This document shows, in pieces, positions 1 to 4,486 of a DNA stretch of 6,259 nt. Source of the stretch: Candidatus Poribacteria bacterium (GTDB lineage Bacteria > Poribacteria > WGA-4E > WGA-3G). Each line of letters opens with the position of its first letter. Within the stretch, counting starts at the first letter, position 1. The notes under the pieces are model-generated. The model searched no databases. It had not been told where the DNA came from and saw only the letters and a program-made list of their open reading frames with translations. The position numbers and the translations under genes were made by a program. The stretch is from positions 1-6,259 of the forward strand of contig JAPPDN010000946.1 in NCBI GenBank assembly GCA_028824575.1, read 5' to 3'.

Positions 1-88
1 ACTCAAATTCTGGTACCATCGGTATACACTGCTGCAATTGCGACGACATACCACCACAACCAATAAAAGCGATTCGGATTTTGTCCAT
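1..88 (-). CDS. Gfo/Idh/MocA-family NAD(P)-dependent oxidoreductase, N-terminal fragment
   Basis: Only the first 29 codons are in the window; the gene runs off the left edge. The visible protein begins MDKIRIAFIGCGGMSSQLQQ, a beta strand followed by the glycine-rich turn GCGGM of a Rossmann fold. A short lead-in, then IGxGGM, is the usual N-terminus of Gfo/Idh/MocA sugar and inositol dehydrogenases, which bind NAD(P) there and oxidise or reduce sugar-like substrates. Substrate cannot be judged from this fragment. The ATG lies at 88-86, with a GGAG about 12 bases upstream. It lies 47 bases downstream of the HAD gene on the same strand with no terminator between them, so the two are probably co-transcribed. 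Another Rossmann dehydrogenase family remains possible. Confidence 0.7.
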   Translation of the reverse strand, partial: MDKIRIAFIGCGGMSSQLQQCIPMVPEFE

Positions 89-135
89 AGCCTATTTATT
101 CTCCAATCATGTTTTTTGTGATTTAAACTTTTTCT

Positions 136-849
136 TCATTCTAAATCCAACAGGTCTGCCAATTCATTAAAATCACCAGCGACAAGGTCAGAAGGGTGTG
201 CTGCAACCTCTCGGAGGTTGTCAGGTCCGTATTCCAAAGGACGCGGCACGAGTGCTGTCTGAAAACCGACAGCTTGCGCCGCTCGGAGATCGCCGGGATG
301 CGCTGCTACCATCATGACCTCATTTGGAGATAAACCCAGTAGGTCCGCAGCGGTTTGATAAACTTCAGGGTCCGGTTTGTAATGCTGTGTTAACTCGGCA
401 GACAGAATACAATCCCACGGCAGTCCAGCGAATTTAGCCATGTTCGTCAACAACGCGACGTTGCCATTAGAGAGTGTAGCGACGATATATCGCTTACGCA
501 GCCGTTCCAATCCACTGATAGCATCCGGCCACGGTTTGAGCCGGTGCCAGACGCGATTCAGATGATCTTTTTCCGCTTCGCTTAATCCAACAATTTCAAA
601 GGCATCAAGCAAGTCATCTAAGATACGCCGATGTAATGCGTCAATGTTCTGCCACGGTAATTCGCCACGCCGAACCTTGTCCATTGCGGGTCCATATCCA
701 GCACGCCATTTCAAGGCGAATTGCGCCCAATCGATATCAATGCCGTGGGTATCTCGAAATTCTTCGCCTTCGGCAACGATTGAACTGTACCAATCTACCA
801 CTGTGCCAAAAACGTCAAAGGTGAGTGCTTTGATTTTGGAACGTGCCAT
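136..849 (-). CDS. HAD-superfamily hydrolase, haloacid dehalogenase type II-like
   Basis: This 237-residue protein has the length and motif order of (S)-2-haloacid dehalogenases (type II), cytosolic enzymes that replace the halogen of 2-haloacids with hydroxyl through an aspartyl-ester intermediate. Motif I is FDVFGT with the expected nucleophile Asp12 and Thr16. Motif II is ATLSNGN (Ser127-Asn128). Motif III is YKPDPEVY with Lys158 and Tyr164 at the family spacing. Motif IV is VAAHPGDLRAAQAVGF with Asp187. In the characterised L-DEX enzyme the motif IV stretch reads VSSNAWD, so the Ser and Asn there are Ala and His here. The actual substrate may therefore be a phosphate ester or another small molecule. 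The ATG at 849-847 has a strong GGGAGGT five bases upstream, which fixes the start. It is probably the first gene of an operon with the Gfo/Idh gene. I found no confident promoter in 850-922. Confidence 0.88.
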   Translation of the reverse strand: MARSKIKALTFDVFGTVVDWYSSIVAEGEEFRDTHGIDIDWAQFALKWRAGYGPAMDKVRRGELPWQNIDALHRRILDDLLDAFEIVGLSEAEKDHLNRVWHRLKPWPDAISGLERLRKRYIVATLSNGNVALLTNMAKFAGLPWDCILSAELTQHYKPDPEVYQTAADLLGLSPNEVMMVAAHPGDLRAAQAVGFQTALVPRPLEYGPDNLREVAAHPSDLVAGDFNELADLLDLE

Positions 850-922
850 TGTCTACCTCCCGTTATGGGTTAGTAGATAAACTTTTGGGAATAGCATATC
901 AGATTTCGCCATGGAAATCCAC

Positions 923-960
923 AAAAAAGCACTCTGACGCGAGGTTGTACGCCAGAGTGC
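923..960 (-). terminator. Intrinsic terminator downstream of the ECF sigma gene
   Basis: On the minus strand GCACTCTG (960-953) pairs with CAGAGTGC (936-929). After one mismatch two further G-C pairs continue the stem, which is directly followed by six T residues (928-923). It starts 40 bases after the sigma stop codon and lies upstream of the HAD start, so it separates the sigma transcript from the HAD/Gfo-Idh operon. The T run is present only in the minus-strand sense. Confidence 0.82.
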
Positions 961-980
961 AGAACGGTTGATTGTTATCC

Positions 981-996
981 GAAGTCGAAGGACTTC
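981..996 (-). other. Small hairpin just after the sigma stop codon
   Basis: GAAGTC at 981-986 and GACTTC at 991-996 form a perfect 6-bp stem with a 4-base loop, starting four bases past the sigma stop codon. No T run follows, so it is not a terminator by itself. It may stabilise the 3' end or assist the terminator at 923-960. The stem is short enough to be chance. Confidence 0.4.
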
Positions 997-1000
997 AACA

Positions 1001-1591
1001 TTATAAGTTTGCTCTATACGGAGCTAAAAATTTCCGGAGTTGCTGAATTGCTGCATTTTTACGTGAAGCAACAGTACCAATTGGACATTCGAGGATCGTC
1101 GCGACCTCCTGATACGACAATCCTTGAACTTCTGTCAAGCGGAACACCACTTGATGTTCCTTCGACAACTTAGCGATTGCAGTCTGAATTGCCTCGTAAG
1201 TCTCTTTAGCGATCAGCAGGGCATCCGGAGAACAACGGGTATCTGCCATAGCAACAGCAATTGGGGGAGAGTATTCATCATCGTCTCCATAATGTGTATC
1301 CAATGATTCAACCTGAGGGGTCCTCTGCTCTTTCGCCAACTGTTTTAAACAGACATTCTTGGCGATATGATAGAGAAATGTTCTGAATTTGGCAATGGGC
1401 CGGTACGATGGAACGCAACGCCATAACCGTAAGAATGTTTCCTGACAGAGGTCTTCCGCAAGTGTTCGGTTCTTGACAAACCGATAGATAAAGTTTAAAG
1501 TGTTTGTATAATGTCGCTCGGTTAAAATTCGGAATGCGTCTCTGTTTCCATCCTTCACAGAGAGCATCAACTGCTCGTCAGTGTGTATCAT
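1001..1591 (-). CDS. RNA polymerase sigma-70 factor, ECF subfamily
   Basis: A 196-residue ECF sigma factor, which directs RNA polymerase to a specific promoter set. Region 2 spans about residues 20-88 and includes the core-binding and -10 motif LAEDLCQETFLRLWR (44-58) and FRTFLYHIAKNVCL (69-82). A variable acidic linker (about 98-125) follows. Region 4 spans about 133-188, with its helix-turn-helix around LSYQEVATILECPIGTVASR (158-177). There is no SnoaL-like or other C-terminal extension. I chose the ATG at 1591-1589 because GAGGAG lies six bases upstream and the domain fold begins immediately after it. The frame stays open to about 1723, but that extension is Arg-rich, lacks family similarity and would begin far from such a site. 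No anti-sigma gene adjoins it: a terminator follows, and the next gene is unrelated. Regulation may instead act through the unusual leader upstream. Regulon unknown. Confidence 0.95.
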   Translation of the reverse strand: MIHTDEQLMLSVKDGNRDAFRILTERHYTNTLNFIYRFVKNRTLAEDLCQETFLRLWRCVPSYRPIAKFRTFLYHIAKNVCLKQLAKEQRTPQVESLDTHYGDDDEYSPPIAVAMADTRCSPDALLIAKETYEAIQTAIAKLSKEHQVVFRLTEVQGLSYQEVATILECPIGTVASRKNAAIQQLRKFLAPYRANL

Positions 1592-1597
1592 GCTTGT

Positions 1598-1613
1598 CTC
1601 CTCAAACGAGGAG
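1598..1613 (-). promoter_or_regulatory. Hairpin sequestering the sigma gene's Shine-Dalgarno
   Basis: On the minus strand CTCCTC (1613-1608), loop GTTT, then GAGGAG (1603-1598) is a perfect 6-bp hairpin. Its 3' arm is the Shine-Dalgarno of the sigma gene, six bases from its ATG. When folded it would block initiation. The upstream 88-codon ORF stops at 1620-1618, so a ribosome ending there would cover the 5' arm and free the site, a layout that would allow translational coupling. The pairing is seen in the sequence; the regulation is inferred. Confidence 0.5.
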
Positions 1614-1739
1614 CGTCTCAAGCGAAGGCGCGTAACCCTCCTTCCATTCCCGCATAGTGGAGGATGCCTGCTTGTTCGCTCCTTGGCCTGTGCCTTCTCC
1701 ATAATCGAGTCGTAGTCCAACAACGGTGCACGTCGGCAT
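1602..1739 (-). CDS. Alternative small ORF in the sigma leader (45 codons), doubtful
   Basis: In another frame of the leader an ATG at 1739-1737 opens 45 codons beginning MPTCTVVGLRLDYGEG and stopping at 1604-1602, only ten bases before the sigma ATG. Its residue composition (mixed acidic, Gly, aliphatic) looks more protein-like than the 88-codon frame it overlaps. However, no Shine-Dalgarno lies at a usable distance, and the ATG sits in the 3' arm of a predicted hairpin. The same frame continues upstream past one TAG (around 1777) into a hydrophobic stretch, ARVYGIAVVEVIIGIAL. This could point to a decayed gene. It is not recognised and is listed because it competes with the 88-codon frame. 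Confidence 0.15.
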   Translation of the reverse strand: MPTCTVVGLRLDYGEGTGQGANKQASSTMREWKEGYAPSLETLLV

Positions 1740-1884
1740 TATTAGATGCCCGTGCCCTTCTTGAGGTGCGCTCTCCTAAAGCGCAATCCCTATTATTACC
1801 TCTACTACCGCTATTCCATACACTCTTGCCAACCGCCCACGTACAAGACGGTGCCGTTGTTAAACACAAAACACTTCGATACAT
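1618..1884 (-). CDS. Candidate upstream ORF in the sigma leader, function unknown
   Basis: This open frame of 88 codons starts with MYRSVLCLTTAPSCT and is preceded by AGGAGGG (1898-1892) exactly seven bases before the ATG, the best ribosome binding site in the window. That argues that translation does begin here. The predicted protein is rich in Arg, Cys and Trp, has no recognisable domain and no signal peptide or membrane segment, and looks like a low-quality reading frame rather than a typical protein. It ends 26 bases before the sigma ATG, next to the hairpin that hides the sigma ribosome binding site, so its translation may matter more than its product. Alternatives are a short leader peptide whose later codons are irrelevant, a gene broken by frameshifts, or no gene. 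I do not recognise any homologue. Confidence 0.25.
   Translation of the reverse strand: MYRSVLCLTTAPSCTWAVGKSVWNSGSRGNNRDCALGERTSRRARASNNADVHRCWTTTRLWRRHRPRSEQAGILHYAGMEGGLRAFA
1725..1865 (-). other. Inverted-repeat-rich part of the sigma leader (possible structured RNA)
   Basis: Read as minus-strand RNA, three pairings stand out. First, GGGCACGGGCAT (1757-1746) pairs with ATGCC, CGTGC and CC (1739-1725) around a 6-base loop, giving about 12 pairs with small bulges. Second, TGCGCT (1785-1780) pairs with AGCGCA (1772-1767) around a 7-base loop containing AGGAG. Third, GTTTAACAACGG (1865-1854) can pair with CCGTTGTTGGAC (1726-1715), 12 pairs including two G-U, closing the region. It matches no riboswitch class that I recognise. 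Pairings were found by eye without energy calculation, and some could be chance. Confidence 0.3.
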
Positions 1885-1917
1885 TCTATAACCCTCCTAA
1901 TAGGTTAGTCATCAGAC

Positions 1918-1943
1918 AGGGGTGATATTTGCACCCCTTTTTT
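1918..1943 (+). terminator. Intrinsic terminator-like hairpin on the plus strand, no obvious gene served
   Basis: GGGGTG (1919-1924) and CACCCC (1932-1937) form a GC-rich stem extended by an A-T pair, with a 7-base loop, followed by six T residues (1938-1943). The T run makes it a plus-strand terminator. On the minus strand an A run precedes the stem and nothing T-rich follows, so it would not end the thiO transcript. No convincing plus-strand gene lies just upstream. It could end an antisense transcript across the sigma leader or block stray transcription. The rest of 1944-2064 is AT-rich. It contains a TTGACA on the minus strand (1966-1961) with no good -10 at 15-18 bases, so the sigma gene's promoter is not identified. 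Confidence 0.6.
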
Positions 1944-2064
1944 GATCAATAAAAAAAGATTGTCAATAGTTTAACCCATAGACTTCAAAACAATTCATTT
2001 AAAATTAAAAAAATTTACACTTTTATTTTTCGTCCCAATTTTCCGAGGCGTGTGGAACACTTTT

Positions 2065-3183
2065 TTACGTCCGAACTGGTTGAAATGGTTCCAGTGACAG
2101 TGAAGGTTGCCCGGTTGTGAGCAGTTCAGCGATGAGTTGCCCCGTGATCGGTGCGAGGAGAATACCATTTTTGAAATGTCCAGATGCCAAGACAACATTG
2201 TCATATCCGGGTAGATGGCCGAGCAGGGGACCGTTTTTGGCATAAGGACGTAAACCTGCCCACGTTTGCACAAAAGTGCTGTGTGCGAGTTGAGGGGCGA
2301 TGGCGATGCCGGCATCAATCATCTGCTTTGCTCCATCTACCGTCGCGGTTTTGTCATAGCCGACGTATTCGACAGTTGCACCGAGTAGAATCTTGCCATC
2401 CGCCCTCGGCACGATATAGATACCCAGTCCATCAACAATATGCCGAAAAGGTGGCGGCATTGCTTCAACGAGAACAATTTGTCCCTTCGCGGGTCCAATC
2501 TGTATTGGCACATCAAGCTGAGCCGTTAGTGTCCCCGCCCAGCACCCAGCGGCAATCACGAAGGTATTCGCGTATACAGTTTCACCGTTTACAACGACCC
2601 CAATGACGCGTTCCCCTTCATATTCACTGTCTCGGATAAAGTTCGTAACAGGGTTGCCGAGTAGGAACTGCGCACCGAGTTGCGCAGCAGCTTTTGCGAG
2701 TGCAATCACCATTTTGGGGTTGCGCACCTGTGCGTCCTCAGGAAACAGAACCGCCCCAGCGATAGATTTTGAGAGTGCTGGCTCTAACTGCCACGCTCCT
2801 TCGGGAGTCAAAACTTCCGCTGAAAAGCCGCGTTTTACGCGCCGATCTGCAAGCCCTATTAACCCTGCAGCCTCAGCCTCGTTGAAAAATACCGACAACG
2901 TACCAGACTGAATAAACTCAATATCAATCTGGGTTTCCGCACGAAGTTCTTCCGCTAACGTCGGATAGAGTGCGAGACTCGCTCGGCAGAGCGTCGGATA
3001 CGGTTCATGCGTTGTGGCGTGTGAGGTTAAAATCCCTGCACCTGCCCACGAGGCTTCTGTACCGACAGCGGTTGCTTTGTCAATCAATAGCGGTTTTATG
3101 TCTCGCTTGGCAAGATTGTAAGCAATGGCACATCCGATAATACCCCCACCGATAATGATGACATCTGCATGATTTCGGTTCAA
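2065..3183 (-). CDS. thiO: FAD-dependent glycine oxidase (ThiO-like)
   Basis: A 372-residue flavoprotein of the D-amino-acid oxidase fold, near the usual length of ThiO (about 370). ThiO oxidises glycine with oxygen to the imine used for the thiazole ring of thiamine, releasing hydrogen peroxide. The N-terminus carries the FAD dinucleotide motif GGGIIG (Gly12, Gly14, Gly17), with the acidic residue of the second strand at Asp35. The next landmark is EASWAGAGIL (43-52), typical of glycine oxidases. The C-terminal part has TWAGLRPYAKNGPLLG (307-322), with the carboxylate-binding Arg312, and SGHFKNGILLAPITG (334-348). Characterised ThiO usually has HFRNG at the latter site, so Lys338 replaces a conserved Arg. 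No ATG fits the frame. The TTG at 3183 has GGAGG five bases upstream and leaves a normal N-terminus. No other thiamine gene is visible. A related D-amino-acid or sarcosine-type oxidase is the alternative. A promoter lies at 3231-3259. Confidence 0.87.
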   Translation of the reverse strand: MNRNHADVIIIGGGIIGCAIAYNLAKRDIKPLLIDKATAVGTEASWAGAGILTSHATTHEPYPTLCRASLALYPTLAEELRAETQIDIEFIQSGTLSVFFNEAEAAGLIGLADRRVKRGFSAEVLTPEGAWQLEPALSKSIAGAVLFPEDAQVRNPKMVIALAKAAAQLGAQFLLGNPVTNFIRDSEYEGERVIGVVVNGETVYANTFVIAAGCWAGTLTAQLDVPIQIGPAKGQIVLVEAMPPPFRHIVDGLGIYIVPRADGKILLGATVEYVGYDKTATVDGAKQMIDAGIAIAPQLAHSTFVQTWAGLRPYAKNGPLLGHLPGYDNVVLASGHFKNGILLAPITGQLIAELLTTGQPSLSLEPFQPVRT

Positions 3184-3230
3184 GTTTTCCTCCGCCTTAT
3201 CAGAAATCGCAACAACTACAAGTTACAGAT

Positions 3231-3259
3231 AGTTTAGCATAGAATCGGTCATTTGTCAA
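3231..3259 (-). promoter_or_regulatory. Sigma-70-type promoter for thiO
   Basis: On the minus strand a perfect TTGACA (3259-3254) is followed after exactly 17 bases by TAAACT (3236-3231), which matches four of six positions of TATAAT. Transcription would begin near 3223, about 40 bases before the TTG start codon of thiO. Spacing and position are right; the -10 is only fair. Confidence 0.6.
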
Positions 3260-3330
3260 TCTGGCTTGAAGGCATTCAGCCATCAGTAAGTGTAGCAAAG
3301 CAATCTTACGCGGAAAATCGAAACTATAGG

Positions 3331-3410
3331 AGAACTGAAGGGTTCTGGTTTATACACATTTTTGGATGCACTTTACTGAGGTGCATAGATAAAAACATAT
3401 CCAAAACCAG
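3331..3410. repeat. Cluster of inverted repeats between the divergent promoters
   Basis: The 343-base gap between thiO and the vertex-protein gene holds the two promoters and, between them, several dyads. AGAAC (3331-3335) pairs with GTTCT (3342-3346). TTTTGGAT (3360-3367) pairs perfectly with ATCCAAAA (3399-3406). Nested within it, GCAC (3368-3371) pairs with GTGC (3381-3384). CTGG (3345-3348) pairs with CCAG (3407-3410), extending the outer repeat after a bulge. The cluster ends 31 bases before the -35 box of the vertex gene. It could be an operator, a small non-autonomous element remnant, or chance. I see nothing else in 3260-3330. Confidence 0.4.
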
Positions 3411-3440
3411 TATTCAGGAGATCATTTTGTGGATTGTCGC

Positions 3441-3469
3441 TTGAATTCTCAGCGGGTTTCGTGTATAAT
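3441..3469 (+). promoter_or_regulatory. Sigma-70-type promoter for the vertex-protein/cyclo-ligase pair
   Basis: TTGAAT (3441-3446) matches four of six positions of the -35 consensus, and a perfect TATAAT (3464-3469) follows after 17 bases. Transcription would start near 3476, giving a leader of about 50 bases before the ATG at 3527. Confidence 0.72.
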
Positions 3470-3526
3470 TTTTACAGAAATAGTGCAAAGTGAACTATTT
3501 TTAACTCATAAGAAAGGTTTAAGTAA

Positions 3527-3814
3527 ATGATCCTTGGAAAAGTTACTGGGACAATCGTAGCGACACAGAAAGATGAAAAACTCATCGGAAGCAAACTGAT
3601 GGTTGTCCAAGATGTGGATCTGAATGGAGAAGTAGACCGAAAATATACAGTCGCTGTGGATGCGGTTGGCGCGGGTATCGGCGAGATTGTCCTCGTCGCG
3701 ACTGGAAGTTCTGCTCGACAGACCCAAGTTACATCAAACAAACCGATCGATGCCGTGATTATGGCGATTGTTGATACCGTAGAAGTCGCTGGAAAAGTTC
3801 GATATCATAAGTAG
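3527..3814 (+). CDS. eutN: EutN/CcmL-family bacterial microcompartment vertex protein (BMC-P)
   Basis: This 95-residue protein has the full length of the EutN/CcmL/CsoS4 family, whose pentamers cap the vertices of bacterial microcompartments. It starts with the family's MILGKVTGTIVATQK. The signature AVDAVGAGIGEIVLVATGSSAR (43-64) follows, then the C-terminal strand PIDAVIMAIVDTVEV (73-87), which ends the small beta-barrel. There is no extra domain. The ATG at 3527 has a modest AAAGG about nine bases upstream and a strong promoter at 3441-3469. No BMC-H hexamer shell gene or cargo enzyme is present; its plus-strand partner is a folate enzyme 58 bases downstream. It may be a satellite gene serving a shell encoded elsewhere, or a vertex-like protein used for another purpose. 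Family assignment is firm; compartment type is unknown. Confidence 0.93.
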   Translation: MILGKVTGTIVATQKDEKLIGSKLMVVQDVDLNGEVDRKYTVAVDAVGAGIGEIVLVATGSSARQTQVTSNKPIDAVIMAIVDTVEVAGKVRYHK

Positions 3815-3872
3815 AAACGGGATCGGGGTTACAAACTCCTCCCACACGCGCATCTATAAGGGAAAAAAAATA

Positions 3873-4442
3873 ATGGAACGTGAACGCGTCCGCGCTGAAG
3901 TGCTTCGCCAACGCGATGAACTCGCACCGGAAGTCCGTGCCGCGTTCAGCCGACAGATTGTCGATTCGGTTATGTGTTGGATACAAAATGAGGGTTTCGA
4001 TGCCGTGATGCTCTATCTCAACATGCGGAGCGAGGTCGAAACGGACAGCCTCCTTGAAAGGTTGCTCCACTCAGGAACACATGTCTGCGCACCTGTTGTA
4101 GATACGGACGAAAACCGACTCATACCGCGGCGAATTCAGCAAGGAAAAACAGCGTTGGTCCGGCATCGCTACGGTATGTTAGAACCGAACACGGCATGTC
4201 CACTTGTTCCCATAACCGAGCTTCAACTCATCATCGTTCCCGGTATCGCTTTTGATTGTAAAGGGTATCGCCTCGGATACGGTAAAGGTTTCTACGACCG
4301 ATTTCTTGCAGCGTGTTCACACGCTATCCCGATTGGACTGGCGTATCAGATACAAGTCGTAGAAGATACGTTCCCGCAAGTATGGGATGTGCCAGTTAAA
4401 CACATTTTTACAGAGACCAATAGGATAGACATTCATGAATAA
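3873..4442 (+). CDS. 5-formyltetrahydrofolate cyclo-ligase (5,10-methenyl-THF synthetase)
   Basis: A 189-residue cytosolic enzyme of normal length for the family. It converts 5-formyltetrahydrofolate and ATP to 5,10-methenyltetrahydrofolate, returning the storage folate to one-carbon metabolism. The N-terminal helix RAEVLRQRDELAPEVRAAFS matches the usual start. LYLNMRSEVETDSLL (47-61) carries the conserved Glu of the folate site. RYGMLEP (99-105) and IIVPGIAFD (120-128) come next, then the hallmark glycine-rich GYRLGYGKGFYDRFL (131-145) that holds ATP phosphates. VKHIFTET closes the fold. The ATG at 3873 has only a weak AAGGG about 11 bases upstream. The gene follows the vertex-protein gene on the same strand with a 58-base gap and no terminator, so one transcript is likely. 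The product is a housekeeping enzyme (E. coli ygfA, human MTHFS). Confidence 0.94.
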   Translation: MERERVRAEVLRQRDELAPEVRAAFSRQIVDSVMCWIQNEGFDAVMLYLNMRSEVETDSLLERLLHSGTHVCAPVVDTDENRLIPRRIQQGKTALVRHRYGMLEPNTACPLVPITELQLIIVPGIAFDCKGYRLGYGKGFYDRFLAACSHAIPIGLAYQIQVVEDTFPQVWDVPVKHIFTETNRIDIHE

Positions 4443-4446
4443 AGCG

Positions 4447-4474
4447 TTGGACGAGGCACAGGAACCACGTCCAA
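4447..4474. terminator. Hairpin between converging genes, candidate bidirectional terminator
   Basis: TTGGACG (4447-4453) pairs perfectly with CGTCCAA (4468-4474). After an A-A mismatch two further G-C pairs (GG 4455-4456, CC 4465-4466) continue the stem around an 8-base loop. It begins four bases past the cyclo-ligase stop and ends 12 bases before the ComEA stop on the other strand. Neither side has a proper T run, so termination is inferred mainly from position between converging genes. Confidence 0.5.
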
Positions 4475-4486
4475 GAAAAGAGTAAC

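Noticed and set aside
1592..1723. Longer reading of the sigma factor, starting upstream near 1723 or at the internal ATG near 1702
   Set aside because: The extension is Arg-rich without family similarity, while the ATG at 1591 has GAGGAG at ideal spacing and the sigma domain begins just after it.
1664..1891. Plus-strand Leu-rich 75-codon ORF opposite the sigma leader
   Set aside because: The GGAGG touches the ATG with no spacing, the composition is low-complexity and no domain is visible.
1746..1925. Plus-strand 59-codon ORF with a Tyr-rich stretch (NPYYYLYYRYS) that stops inside the orphan terminator stem
   Set aside because: No Shine-Dalgarno precedes the ATG, the codons mirror the minus-strand leader, and no family is recognised. 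It is a curiosity in view of the terminator, but not supported as a gene.
1961..1966. TTGACA on the minus strand as the sigma gene's -35 box
   Set aside because: At spacings of 15-18 bases the -10 position is an A run with no TATAAT resemblance, so it was not called as a promoter.
2045..2070. GTGT/ACAC hairpin with a T run on the plus strand just past the thiO stop
   Set aside because: The stem is only 4 bp with a 3-base loop, too weak, and oriented against thiO.
2184..2606. Plus-strand 140-codon ORF opposite thiO
   Set aside because: Shadow of a well-supported flavoprotein gene; its residues are His/Arg/Ser/Gln-rich with no domain.
3253..3444. Plus-strand 63-codon ORF in the divergent intergenic region
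   Set aside because: It overlaps both promoters and the dyad cluster, has no ribosome binding site and no family signal.
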